In this document: one piece after another, positions 24,902-32,915 of the stretch | Position numbering within the stretch: the first letter of the stretch is position 1 | Layout of the letters: each line of letters opens with the position of its first letter | Assembly (NCBI GenBank): GCA_963934795.1 | Contig: CAWWAF010000017.1 | Location: forward strand, 1-46,751 | DNA length: 46,751 nucleotides | Source of the DNA: UBA8438 sp963934795 | Lineage (GTDB): Bacteria > Acidobacteriota > Vicinamibacteria > Vicinamibacterales > UBA8438 | Direction of reading: 5' to 3' | Made by a program: the position numbers and the translations under genes | Notes under the pieces: model-generated | What the model was told of the DNA's origin: nothing | The model's input: the letters and a program-made list of their open reading frames with translations, nothing else | Databases searched by the model: none

Positions 24902-25511
24902 TCGCCCCATCCGTCGCCCCATCCGTCGCCCCAGACTCGGCGAACACGCAATCGAGTTGCAGGCTCTCGCCGAGTGCCGCCAGGTATTGGCGCCGTCGAA
25001 TCTCCACTGCCCCAAACTGCCGCAGGTGGGGAGTGACCCACTGGATATCGAGCAACCCGAACCCCCGCGCACGGAGCCGCTCGACGAGACACACCAAGGC
25101 AATCTTCGACGTATCCGGGACGCGATGAAACATCGACTCCCCGAAGAACGCGCCCCCGAGACTCACCCCATACAAACCACCGACGAGGCTGTCGCCGTCC
25201 CAGACCTCTACAGAGTGGGCGTGACCCACACGATGCAGCGCGCAGTAGCTGTCGATAATCTCCCGGTCAATCCAGTTCCCTGGATCGTCGACTCTCGATG
25301 CGCACGCCGTGATGACCTCGCGAAACGCGTGGTTCATGGTGGAACGAAACTGCCCCTGGCGAATGAGACGCGCCAGTCGTCGATGCACACGGAACGTGTC
25401 CAGTGGAATCACCCCGCGGCGTCCAGGCGAGAACCACCGCACGCCCTCGTCGACCGCCATCGGAAAATAGCCGGTCTGATAACCGCCGAGCAGTGTGTCA
25501 ATTGGGATCAT
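24804..25511 (-). CDS. aat: Leucyl/phenylalanyl-tRNA--protein transferase
   Basis: Aat adds Leu or Phe to N-terminal Arg/Lys so that the ClpS/ClpAP system degrades the protein. The 235-residue protein begins MIPIDTLLGGYQTGYFPMA and contains the conserved W-F-S-P-G-R-R-G-V-I-P-L, D-S-Y-C-A-L-H-R-V-G-H-A-H-S-V-E-V-W and F-F-G-E-S-M-F-H-R motifs. The ATG at 25511 matches the family start; a GTG at 25538 would extend it. The C-terminal tail beyond about residue 200 is low-complexity, with G-A-T-D repeats from a 12-bp tandem repeat. The gene overlaps the end of the M28 gene by 98 bases. Confidence 0.93.
   Translation of the reverse strand: MIPIDTLLGGYQTGYFPMAVDEGVRWFSPGRRGVIPLDTFRVHRRLARLIRQGQFRSTMNHAFREVITACASRVDDPGNWIDREIIDSYCALHRVGHAHSVEVWDGDSLVGGLYGVSLGGAFFGESMFHRVPDTSKIALVCLVERLRARGFGLLDIQWVTPHLRQFGAVEIRRRQYLAALGESLQLDCVFAESGATDGATDGAISGTDTLGASDSAPGSNSVHAPSERLAPSSRS
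24902..24933. repeat. 12-bp tandem repeat in the aat tail
   Basis: The unit TCGCCCCATCCG occurs about 2.7 times. On the minus strand it codes for repeated G-A-T-D in the aat C-terminus. It starts right after the stop of the M28 gene. Confidence 0.85.
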
Positions 25512-25615
25512 GAGCAACCACCGGGGCACCGCGCTCACGGGGCCACGGAATCTCCGTTACTATAGTCGGAGGGAGCAAATGCAACGGGCCCGCCGTACCG
25601 TTGCCCACACATGTC

Positions 25616-26014
25616 ATGCAGGACAACAGCGTCCACACGTCCGAAGCGGTCACCGATGGAATCCGCGTCGTGGTCACCTCGCAGTTCACCCATGCGGACC
25701 CCCAGCAGCAGCGGTGGCTTTTCAGCTACACCGTCCGCATCTCGAACGAGAGCCCCGACACCGTCCAACTCGTGAGCCGCCACTGGATCATCACGAATGG
25801 GTCCAACGACGTAGAAGAGGTCAAGGGACCGGGGGTCGTGGGGCACAAACCCACACTCGCGCCGGGACAGTCTTTTGAGTACTCCTCCGGCTGCCCGCTG
25901 ACGACGCCGTTCGGGTCCATGCGCGGAACCTATCAGATGGTCAGACGCGACGGCGACGGATTCGACGCCGAAATCGCCGAATTCGCGCTCACCGAGCCCT
26001 ACACCGTCCACTAG
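25616..26014 (+). CDS. apaG: ApaG-domain protein
   Basis: This 132-residue protein is ApaG, a small beta-sandwich of uncertain role. The core motif V-K-G-P-G-V-V-G-H-K-P-T-L-A-P-G is present, as are F-E-Y-S-S-G-C-P-L and G-S-M-R-G-T-Y-Q-M. The ATG at 25616 opens M-Q-D-N-S-V-H-T-S-E-A and gives the family length. Yet the best ribosome site, GGAGGGAGC near 25568-25576, is placed for an ATG at 25579 in another frame. A TATAGT box lies at 25561-25566. Its 3' end meets convergent pxpA with a four-base overlap. Confidence 0.92.
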   Translation: MQDNSVHTSEAVTDGIRVVVTSQFTHADPQQQRWLFSYTVRISNESPDTVQLVSRHWIITNGSNDVEEVKGPGVVGHKPTLAPGQSFEYSSGCPLTTPFGSMRGTYQMVRRDGDGFDAEIAEFALTEPYTVH

Positions 26015-26805
26015 CGACCCGGCGACGAGCCGCTGGTCACGAACGGGAGCACCCGGATACCGGCGGCCCCAAGCCCGGTCCGTAGTTGCGCGGCGAGGTC
26101 GCCGGCGCCCGGCGTGTCGCTGTGCAAACAAATAGTGTCTCGTCGCAGGACCAGAGTCTCACCCCCTCGCGCCGCCACCGAACCGTCTTGCACGAGTCTC
26201 ACGGCTCGCTCCACCACGGCTGTCGGGTCATCAATGACGGCGCCAGGCTGCCCACGAGGCACGAGTGAACCGTCCGGGTTATAGGCCCGGTCCGCGAATA
26301 CTTCGGCGGCCACGCGCAACCCTGCCGCCTCGCCGGCCTCCAGGAGACAGGAGCCCGACAACCCATACAGCACCAAGGTAGCGTCGACCCCGGCGACCGC
26401 ACGAGCGACCGCGTCTGCGAGCTCCCGTTCGCGCGCCACCATGTTGTAGAGCGCTCCGTGCGGCTTGACGTGGTGCAGCCGTGCGTTCTCGCTGGCCGCG
26501 ATCCCGGCCAGCGCACCAATCTGATACGCCACGAGGTCTTCGACCGCCTGAGCCGACAGCCTGATTTCACGGCGCCCGAACCCCTGGAGGTCCGGAAAAC
26601 CCGGGTGGGCGCCAAGCGCAACCCGCTGTGCAACGGCCAGACGCACCGTGCGGCGCATCACCGACGGATCTCCACCGTGGAAGCCGCATGCCACGTTCGC
26701 TGAAGTCACAGCACGCAAGACGGCCGTATCGTGCCCTATTGTGTAGGGCCCGAACGACTCACCCACATCGGCGTTCAGATCGATACGCTGCACGGTCCCG
26801 ACCAT
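26011..26805 (-). CDS. pxpA: 5-oxoprolinase subunit A (LamB/YcsF family)
   Basis: PxpA works with PxpB and PxpC to open 5-oxoproline to glutamate using ATP. The 264-residue protein begins V-Q-R-I-D-L-N-A-D-V-G-E-S-F-G, and has the family motifs S-A-N-V-A-C-G-F-H-G-G-D-P, G-A-H-P-G-F-P-D and H-V-K-P-H-G-A-L-Y-N. No pxpB or pxpC gene is nearby. The ATG at 26805 is chosen because homology begins there; the ribosome site is weak. Upstream on the same strand lie a G9 tract and then a structured RNA with a terminator (26882-26976), which may control it. Isolation from the B and C genes is common. Confidence 0.92.
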   Translation of the reverse strand: MVGTVQRIDLNADVGESFGPYTIGHDTAVLRAVTSANVACGFHGGDPSVMRRTVRLAVAQRVALGAHPGFPDLQGFGRREIRLSAQAVEDLVAYQIGALAGIAASENARLHHVKPHGALYNMVARERELADAVARAVAGVDATLVLYGLSGSCLLEAGEAAGLRVAAEVFADRAYNPDGSLVPRGQPGAVIDDPTAVVERAVRLVQDGSVAARGGETLVLRRDTICLHSDTPGAGDLAAQLRTGLGAAGIRVLPFVTSGSSPGR

Positions 26806-26832
26806 TTGCTCACGCGCTACCGGCGGCAAGGC

Positions 26833-26841
26833 ACGCCCCCC
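26833..26841 (-). repeat. G9 homopolymer in the pxpA leader
   Basis: Nine C bases on the plus strand (nine G on the minus strand) lie 27 bases before the pxpA ATG. Such tracts slip easily. Here slippage would alter only the leader length. Confidence 0.8.
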
Positions 26842-26881
26842 CCCGCCTGCCAGAGACAGTGAGCGACGCGCCTCCCATATG

Positions 26882-26914
26882 AAAAAAGAGGGACATCGCA
26901 ATGCGATGCCCCTC
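26882..26914 (-). terminator. Rho-independent terminator upstream of pxpA
   Basis: On the minus strand GAGGG-g-CATCGC, loop ATT, GCGATG-t-CCCTC forms an 11-bp stem with one mismatch (26914-26888), followed at once by six T bases (26887-26882). It would stop minus-strand transcripts about 76 bases before pxpA begins. No gene end lies directly upstream on that strand. Confidence 0.8.
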
Positions 26915-26923
26915 AAAGGTGTC

Positions 26924-26976
26924 GGCCGCCTGGCTCCCCAGCACTGTCGGCTTCAAGCCGTCCCATACAGGCGACC
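26924..26976 (-). ncRNA. Predicted structured leader RNA or small RNA (unassigned)
   Basis: On the minus strand a nine-pair stem (GGTCGCCTG at 26976-26968 with CAGGCGGCC at 26932-26924, one G-U pair) encloses 35 bases that include an inner hairpin CGGCTT/AAGCCG (26960-26948). The terminator at 26882-26914 follows nine bases later. The arrangement of stem, inner hairpin and terminator is that of a riboswitch or attenuator, or of a small RNA with its own end. I match it to no known class. The strand is right for pxpA. Confidence 0.5.
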
Positions 26977-27240
26977 AACGAAGCCATAGTGAAGCAAGAC
27001 CCGCGCCAACATCGAACATGCCGGTGTTTCGCACCGTCCCAGTCGCGCATGCCGGCACGCACTGACATATCCGTCGGTGATCTCTCATATCTGCGTGCGG
27101 CGGCCTCTACCCTAGCGACCGCCAAGGCCTCCTGGGGCCCAAGGGGCGCTGCGTGCCCGCACGGTCGCTCACCGTGTGAGCCGTTCGGGGTCCCAATGGC
27201 GCATACCGAGCTGAGCGTATCGACATCAACAGGAGACCCC
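26977..27240. other. Gap upstream of the CDP-alcohol phosphatidyltransferase gene
   Basis: The gap contains a perfect 6-bp hairpin GCTCAC-cgt-GTGAGC (27167-27181). The promoter for the minus-strand structured RNA and one for the plus-strand gene should lie here, but I cannot fix either. The plus-strand frame is open from 26989, but that extension lacks family similarity. Confidence 0.4.
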
Positions 27241-27915
27241 ATGACCCAACAGACCAGAACCCACGTGCGTGAACACGCCAGTCTACTCGCAGCGGCCGAA
27301 GCACGCGCACTCATCTGGATGGCCGAACGTCTACCGCGATCCGTCGGCTCAGACCATCTCACGGTGCTCGGGCTCGCGGCCATGGTCAGCGCCGGGGCGG
27401 CCTACCGGGTCGCCAGCACTCAGCCACTCGCGCTGTGGCTGGTCGTCGTCGCGCTGGCCGTCAACTGGTTCGGCGACAGCCTCGACGGCACGGTCGCTCG
27501 CGTCCGCAACCAGCAGCGACCGATGTATGGGTACTACGTGGACCACGTCATCGACATCATTGGGGCGCTGTTCCTCCTCGGCGGTCTGGCGCTGTCTGGC
27601 TACATGACGCCGTTGGTCGCGCTCGGGCTGCTCATCGGCTTTCTCATGTTGTCGGCCGAAACCTATCTCGCGACCCATGCCTGCGGCATCTTCCGAATCT
27701 CGCTGATGAAGATTGGTCCGACCGAACTCAGAATTGTGCTCGCCATCGGCACGGTCTACTTGCTCTACAAGCCGTGGGTCGTCATCGGGGAGACACCGTA
27801 CCGGTTGTTCGATGTTGGCGGCATGGTCGCAATCGTTGGCATGAGCCTCGCGTTGATCTTCGCGGTTGCACGCAACACCCGCGACCTGTATCGCGCCGAA
27901 CCGCTACCACGATAA
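27241..27915 (+). CDS. CDP-alcohol phosphatidyltransferase family protein
   Basis: This 224-residue membrane enzyme joins a CDP-activated lipid to an alcohol. The family signature is clear: D-S-L-D-G-T-V-A-R, then G and D-H-V-I-D (Y-G-Y-Y-V-D-H-V-I-D). Nine residues separate A-R from G, against eight in most members, so it may belong to a subgroup. About five or six hydrophobic segments follow. The acceptor alcohol cannot be named. The ATG at 27241 has a good AGGAGA site. A GC hairpin at 27946-27963 lies just after it. Confidence 0.88.
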   Translation: MTQQTRTHVREHASLLAAAEARALIWMAERLPRSVGSDHLTVLGLAAMVSAGAAYRVASTQPLALWLVVVALAVNWFGDSLDGTVARVRNQQRPMYGYYVDHVIDIIGALFLLGGLALSGYMTPLVALGLLIGFLMLSAETYLATHACGIFRISLMKIGPTELRIVLAIGTVYLLYKPWVVIGETPYRLFDVGGMVAIVGMSLALIFAVARNTRDLYRAEPLPR

Positions 27916-27945
27916 GCACCGGACACCCCAGGACGGCGCGGTGCA

Positions 27946-27963
27946 CGGGCCCCGCTGGGCCCG
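27946..27963 (+). terminator. Candidate terminator after the phosphatidyltransferase gene
   Basis: CGGGCCC-cgct-GGGCCCG is a perfect 7-bp stem with a 4-base loop, followed by the pyrimidine-rich ctctctcatc. There is no true T-run. Confidence 0.4.
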
Positions 27964-28108
27964 CTCTCTCATCGTCCTCGCGCAGTCCTCGGCCCCGTCG
28001 CTTTGGCTCAGAAGGTAGAATCAACGACTGAGAACCGCGTGACTGCGCTCGGGCCCACAGCCAGAGCGTCTCTCGAAGACCGACGACACTCAGTAGAGGC
28101 AGATGCAC

Positions 28109-30277
28109 ATGACCGACCGGATCGCAGCGGGAGGGCTCCAGGTTGATAAGGAGCTGTACGACTTCATCAATAATGAGGCGCTACCGGGCACCGGCGTCTC
28201 CGCAGAGACCTTCTGGTCAGGTTTCGATCGGCTGGTCCACGACCTGTCGCCGCGAAACCGCGACCTCCTGGCGACCCGAGATGACCTGCAGGTCAAGATC
28301 GACGACTGGTATCAGGAAAACCGAGACCAGGCGATAGACCTGGCCGACTACAAGGCGGTCCTCCAAGAAATCGGCTACCTCGTCCCTGAAGGCGACGACT
28401 TCACGGTACACACCGGGAACGTCGACACCGAAATATCGAGTATCGCCGGACCCCAGCTCGTCGTTCCCGTCACCAACGCTCGATATGCACTCAACGCGGC
28501 GAACGCGCGCTGGGGCAGTCTGTACGACGCGCTCTACGGAACCGACGCCATTTCCGAGTCGGACGGCGCGGAGCGGGGCGGGGCCTACAACACAGTCCGA
28601 GGCGCCCGTGTCATCGCGTTCGCGCGCGCGTTTCTCGACTCCGCCGCGCCGCTTGCGACCGGTAGCCACGCGGACGCCACATCGTATGCGGTCGCCGACG
28701 GCGCCCTGACCGTGACGCTAGGAGACGGACAGGTCTCTGCGCTCGCCGCCGCGGAGACCTTCGCCGGCTACGCCGGTGACGCCGCCGCGCCGTCGGCGGT
28801 ACTACTCAACCACAACGGTCTCCACGTCGAAATCGCGATCGACCGCCAGCACGCGGTCGGCCGGGACGACGCGGCCGGGGTCAAGGATGTCGTCCTGGAA
28901 GCAGCCATGACCACGATCATGGACCTTGAGGATTCCGTCTCCACGGTGGACGCCGAAGACAAGGTCGTGGCGTACCGCAATTGGCTTGGTCTGCTCCGCG
29001 GGGACCTGACTGACCGCTTCGAGAAAGGCGGCGAGACGGTCGAGCGCGCCCTTAATCCCGACCGTGTCTATACGGCGCCGGATGGATCGACGGTGACCCT
29101 ACAGGGGCGGAGCTTGATGCTGATCCGCAACGTCGGCCATCTGATGACCAATCCGGCCATCCTGGACAGGGATGGCAATGAAGCGCCGGAAGGCATCCTC
29201 GACGCCATGATCTCGTCGATGATCGCCATGCACGATCTGAAAATCCGCAAGAACAGCCGCGCTGGCTCCGTCTACATCGTCAAGCCGAAGATGCACGGAC
29301 CAGAAGAGGTGGCGTTCACCGATCAGCTGCTGGGACAGGTGGAAGACGCACTTGGACTCGACCGTCACACGCTAAAAATAGGCATCATGGACGAGGAGCG
29401 GCGCACCACCGTGAACCTCAAGGAGTGCATTCGGGCGGCGAAGAACCGCGTGTTCTTTATCAACACCGGCTTCCTCGACCGCACCGGCGACGAGATGCAC
29501 ACCGCCATGGAATCAGGTCCGATGATTCGCAAGGCCGACATGAAGTCGTCCACCTGGATGACGACGTACGAGGATTGGAATGTCGACGTGGGTCTCGAGT
29601 GCGGACTTCCCGGCCACGCGCAGATCGGGAAGGGCATGTGGGCCATGCCGGACCTGATGGCCAACATGCTGGAAGCCAAGATCGGTCATCCGCAGGCGGG
29701 CGCCAACACCGCGTGGGTACCGTCGCCGACCGCCGCAACGCTCCACGCCACGCACTATCACCAGGTCGACGTCACCGCACGACAAGACTCTCTGCGATCA
29801 CGCGCCCACGCCGGTCTCGACAACATCTTGACCATCCCCAGGGCGGAGCACCCAGACTGGTCCGCGGAGGAGATTCAACAGGAACTGGACAACAACGCCC
29901 AGGGCATCCTTGGCTACGTCGTCCGCTGGATCGACCAGGGCGTCGGCTGTTCCAAAGTGCCAGATATCAACAACATCGGGTTGATGGAGGACCGCGCGAC
30001 ACTCCGCATCTCCAGCCAGCACATCTGCAACTGGCTGCGACACGGTGTCTGCAGCGACGCTCAGGTCCGCGAGACCCTGGCGCGAATGGCGGGAGTCGTA
30101 GACGGCCAGAACGCCGGAGACCCAAAATATCGGCCGATGGCCCCCAACTTCGACGACAGTGTCGCGTTCCAGGCGGCCTGCGATTTGGTGTTCAAGGGCC
30201 GCGAACAGCCCAATGGCTACACGGAACCGATTCTGCACGCACGCCGTCGTGAGGCCAAAGCCAAATTCGGCGGGTAG
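28109..30277 (+). CDS. glcB: Malate synthase G
   Basis: GlcB condenses glyoxylate and acetyl-CoA to malate. The 722-residue protein is the monomeric G type and has its usual length. Key motifs: the catalytic arginine in L-I-R-N-V-G-H, G-I-M-D-E-E-R-R-T-T-V-N-L with the magnesium-binding acid, M-D-L-E-D-S-V, and Y-E-D-W-N-V-D-V-G-L. The ATG at 28109 is preferred, since GAGG (28096-28099) is nine bases before it; an ATG at 28103 is three bases from the same site. No isocitrate lyase gene is in the window, so glyoxylate may come from glycolate or from the HOGA1-like aldolase. A TAGAAT box at 28016-28021 is a possible promoter part. Confidence 0.95.
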   Translation: MTDRIAAGGLQVDKELYDFINNEALPGTGVSAETFWSGFDRLVHDLSPRNRDLLATRDDLQVKIDDWYQENRDQAIDLADYKAVLQEIGYLVPEGDDFTVHTGNVDTEISSIAGPQLVVPVTNARYALNAANARWGSLYDALYGTDAISESDGAERGGAYNTVRGARVIAFARAFLDSAAPLATGSHADATSYAVADGALTVTLGDGQVSALAAAETFAGYAGDAAAPSAVLLNHNGLHVEIAIDRQHAVGRDDAAGVKDVVLEAAMTTIMDLEDSVSTVDAEDKVVAYRNWLGLLRGDLTDRFEKGGETVERALNPDRVYTAPDGSTVTLQGRSLMLIRNVGHLMTNPAILDRDGNEAPEGILDAMISSMIAMHDLKIRKNSRAGSVYIVKPKMHGPEEVAFTDQLLGQVEDALGLDRHTLKIGIMDEERRTTVNLKECIRAAKNRVFFINTGFLDRTGDEMHTAMESGPMIRKADMKSSTWMTTYEDWNVDVGLECGLPGHAQIGKGMWAMPDLMANMLEAKIGHPQAGANTAWVPSPTAATLHATHYHQVDVTARQDSLRSRAHAGLDNILTIPRAEHPDWSAEEIQQELDNNAQGILGYVVRWIDQGVGCSKVPDINNIGLMEDRATLRISSQHICNWLRHGVCSDAQVRETLARMAGVVDGQNAGDPKYRPMAPNFDDSVAFQAACDLVFKGREQPNGYTEPILHARRREAKAKFGG

Positions 30278-30291
30278 CGCGGCCCTGGGCG

Positions 30292-31152
30292 TTACAGCGG
30301 CAAGAAGAACATCCAGCCTTCGGCCAGCCGCTGTTCCGTTCGGACCCGCCCGTCTCCGGCGCCGCAGATGACCCGAGTTTGCGTCTGGCACGCCTCGAGC
30401 ACGGTGGCGAAGTTCGCGTCGACCTCGGGATGGTTGCGTTCAGAGGGGTTCGGTCCAAGCCCCAGATCCATCGCCATGTCACCGGGGATCACCATGATGG
30501 CGCTGACGGGCGCCTCGAGAATCTCGTGAATGTTGTCGACCGCCTCCTGTGACTCGATCATGGCCACGGCGAACAGCTCGCCATCTGGATTGAGCGGCCA
30601 CACGTCAGCCTTCGCAGCATACTCGGCGCCACCCATTCCCCAGAGACGCATCGCCCCACCAGGTCCCCAGCCTCGTTCACCACGCGGCTCGGACGGCGCC
30701 GACGAACTCTGTTGCGGCGGATAGCGCATCGCCCGCACGAACCGGACCGCCTCGTCCTTGGTGTCCACGTGCGGCAAGATGACACCGTAGCCGCCGATGT
30801 CCAACACCTGCTTCACCGCCCACTTGAAATCCTCGTCTCCCTCTTGAGGGATCCGCACAAGCGGGGCCAGCCGCATTCGACCGTCGGGGTCGCGGTCCTC
30901 GTCCATCTCGGCGAGGACGGCTTGGACCAGCGCGCCGGAGAATGGCGAGTGTTCCATGTCCACGAAACGCCAGTGCTCGTTCGCAACGGCGGGCTGGCCG
31001 TTTTCTATCGCCTCGATGACCTTGTTCAGCCGAGCCGGCCCCTGCGCCTGCGCGGAGGACATCAGGATTCCGAGCCCTGCCGCGCCAAGAGCCACGCAGC
31101 GCCCCAGCCCTCTCCAATTGGTCCTGACTAGATGTCGAGAGTCTACGTTCAT
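30292..31152 (-). CDS. HpcH/HpaI-type aldolase/citrate lyase family protein with signal peptide
   Basis: This 286-residue protein has the HpcH/HpaI aldolase fold. The arginine in L-V-R-I-P-Q, the acidic metal ligand in M-I-E-S-Q-E-A-V and the aspartate in P-G-D-M-A-M-D-L-G are present, so the active site looks intact. Unusually, it begins with a signal peptide: R-G-L-G-R-C-V-A-L-G-A-A-G-L-G-I-L then S-S-A-Q-A-Q-G. The enzyme is thus probably periplasmic. It normally makes or splits keto acids from pyruvate. An insertion rich in Ser, Pro and Gly lies near residue 150. It is convergent with glcB, 14 bases apart, and lies 240 bases downstream of the SLC13-type transporter. Confidence 0.85.
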   Translation of the reverse strand: MNVDSRHLVRTNWRGLGRCVALGAAGLGILMSSAQAQGPARLNKVIEAIENGQPAVANEHWRFVDMEHSPFSGALVQAVLAEMDEDRDPDGRMRLAPLVRIPQEGDEDFKWAVKQVLDIGGYGVILPHVDTKDEAVRFVRAMRYPPQQSSSAPSEPRGERGWGPGGAMRLWGMGGAEYAAKADVWPLNPDGELFAVAMIESQEAVDNIHEILEAPVSAIMVIPGDMAMDLGLGPNPSERNHPEVDANFATVLEACQTQTRVICGAGDGRVRTEQRLAEGWMFFLPL

Positions 31153-31392
31153 CGTTCGGTTTCCCTTCTTATCGCGAATACCGGAGCCCGACGGAGCCCG
31201 GGGCCTGAATGCTCTGGGTCATGATGTCCGTATCCGCCCCGACACGCAAATCCTGAACATGCCCCGGAACCGCCGCCCTGAGGACATGCGCCTCTAGGCG
31301 CGCCGCAATGCGCGCCTCGCGGCCATGGAGCGGGGCTTCGGTCCCCCCGCGAGCGTTCGCGTGGGATTCAGGGCGTAGCCTCCAGCCAATGA
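31153..31392. other. Gap with GC-rich hairpins between transporter and aldolase genes
   Basis: AGGCGCGC-cgcaat-GCGCGCCT (31296-31317) is a perfect 8-bp stem. CGCGA-gcgt-TCGCG near 31350 is a second hairpin. Neither has a T-run. They may mark the end of the transporter mRNA. Confidence 0.45.
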
Positions 31393-32835
31393 CTAAATCA
31401 GCCCGACGAGAGGTCCTAGCCACACCATCAGCACCGTAATCAGCACGACCCAACACGCGCTCAAGATCACCCCCGGCGCGAACATGTCGAGCATGCGGTA
31501 GTAGCCCTTGGTGTAGGTCACGAGCGGGACGGCGTCCAGCGGCAGCAGAAACGCGCACGATGCGGTGAAGGCAACGGGGAGCGCATAGAGGGCAGGGTTC
31601 TGGCCGGTTGAAAGCGCAAGGATAGCGAGCGGCGGGATGAGCACGGAATTGATCACTGGTCCGATGGGCAAGGCCAGATGGATGACCACGGTGAACGCGC
31701 TCACGAGCGCGACGATGCCGACGGCGCTCCAGTCTTCCAGCCCGCCCAGCGAACCATCGACGAGCCACTGCGCCAACCCCGTATCGACGGAGGCTGCCCC
31801 CAACGCCGTCACCCCGCCGACCATCAGGAGCGCCTCCCAGCCGATGCCGCGCTCCACCTCTTTCCAGGTGAACAGGCGCATGCCTGGCAGGAACATCGTG
31901 ATGGCGCCGAGCAAACTGACCAGCACGACGTTCAGCGCCGGAAACCAGGTGCTCAGCACCCAGAGCACCACCATCGTGCCGATAATGATGAGCACCCGCC
32001 ACTCTCGACCGCTCACAGGCCCGAGTGCAGCCCGTTCCGCCTCCACGTCGCCCACCGCCGTGACGTGTGCCATTTCCGGCGGATAGAAACGCAACAGAAT
32101 CTGGACAGACAGCGGCAACAGGATCACGACCATCGGCACGCCGATCACCATCCAGTCAAGGAACCGGATGGTGACGTTGCCGTACTCCTGGATGAAGAAG
32201 ATCCCCAGGATGTTGATCGAGCTCCCGGCCGGCGTCGCGACGCCGCCGATGAGCGCCGCAAATGGGATACCGATCATCAACGCCTTCGCAAAGCTGGACC
32301 GCCCCGGGGTCAGCCCCATCTTGCCGAACAGCCCCATCGCGAGCGCCATGAAGATCGCCGTGGCCGGGACGTCCGACATGATGGTCGAGATCAGACACGT
32401 GCCCACCATGAACACCAGCACCACGCGACGACTGTCGGTACCGGCCTTTGACAGCAGCCACAACGAGAACCGCTGGTCGAGTCTGGAGCTGATAAAGGCC
32501 TGGGCGACGATGAACATCGCCAGCACGAAGAAGAACACCGGGCTGATGAAATTGGTGAATGCGGTGGGCAGGTCCGCCACGCCAAAAATAGGCAGCAAGA
32601 CGACGGCCAGCAGCGACGTCACCCCGACCGGGACCGCCTCGGTCGTCCATAGCACCAGGACCACGACAAAGATGGCGGCCATCCGCTGACCTTCAGCAGG
32701 GAGCGCCTCAGCACCCGGCAAGATCACCACCACGAGCGCGAGCAGGGCGGCGGCGGCCACGCCCATGAATGCCGTAGGGGTGCTGGGGGGCGGTGCATCC
32801 GGGGTCACGGGGGGTGAATTCTGTTCGCTAGCCAT
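31393..32835 (-). CDS. SLC13/DASS-family anion (carboxylate) transporter
   Basis: This 480-residue membrane protein has about 11-13 hydrophobic segments. DASS features include E-A-V-P-V-G-V-T-S-L-L-A-V near residue 70, F-F-F-V-L-A-M-F-I-V-A-Q-A-F, the substrate/sodium motif G-G-V-A-T-P-A-G-S-S-I-N-I near 190, and a second half with L-A-L-P-I-G-P-V-I-N. The family carries C4-dicarboxylates, citrate or sulfate, usually with sodium. The Pro/Ser-rich N-terminus is cytosolic. The ATG at 32835 is chosen over one at 32877, which adds residues unlike the family. Proximity to the aldolase and malate synthase suggests a carboxylate substrate. Confidence 0.88.
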   Translation of the reverse strand: MASEQNSPPVTPDAPPPSTPTAFMGVAAAALLALVVVILPGAEALPAEGQRMAAIFVVVLVLWTTEAVPVGVTSLLAVVLLPIFGVADLPTAFTNFISPVFFFVLAMFIVAQAFISSRLDQRFSLWLLSKAGTDSRRVVLVFMVGTCLISTIMSDVPATAIFMALAMGLFGKMGLTPGRSSFAKALMIGIPFAALIGGVATPAGSSINILGIFFIQEYGNVTIRFLDWMVIGVPMVVILLPLSVQILLRFYPPEMAHVTAVGDVEAERAALGPVSGREWRVLIIIGTMVVLWVLSTWFPALNVVLVSLLGAITMFLPGMRLFTWKEVERGIGWEALLMVGGVTALGAASVDTGLAQWLVDGSLGGLEDWSAVGIVALVSAFTVVIHLALPIGPVINSVLIPPLAILALSTGQNPALYALPVAFTASCAFLLPLDAVPLVTYTKGYYRMLDMFAPGVILSACWVVLITVLMVWLGPLVGLI

Positions 32836-32915
32836 AGGCGTGTGGCACTCGCCGCGCGTCGCGGCCAAATTGCACATGTAACAATAGCCGGACTCGCTCG
32901 CTCCGGCACTCCAAA

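Noticed and set aside
24902..24933. CRISPR-like repeats
   Set aside because: The 12-bp units are directly tandem with no spacers and no cas genes are present.
26924..26976. Cobalamin, ZTP or glycine riboswitch as identity of the structured RNA
   Set aside because: The conserved boxes of these classes are absent or match only a few bases.
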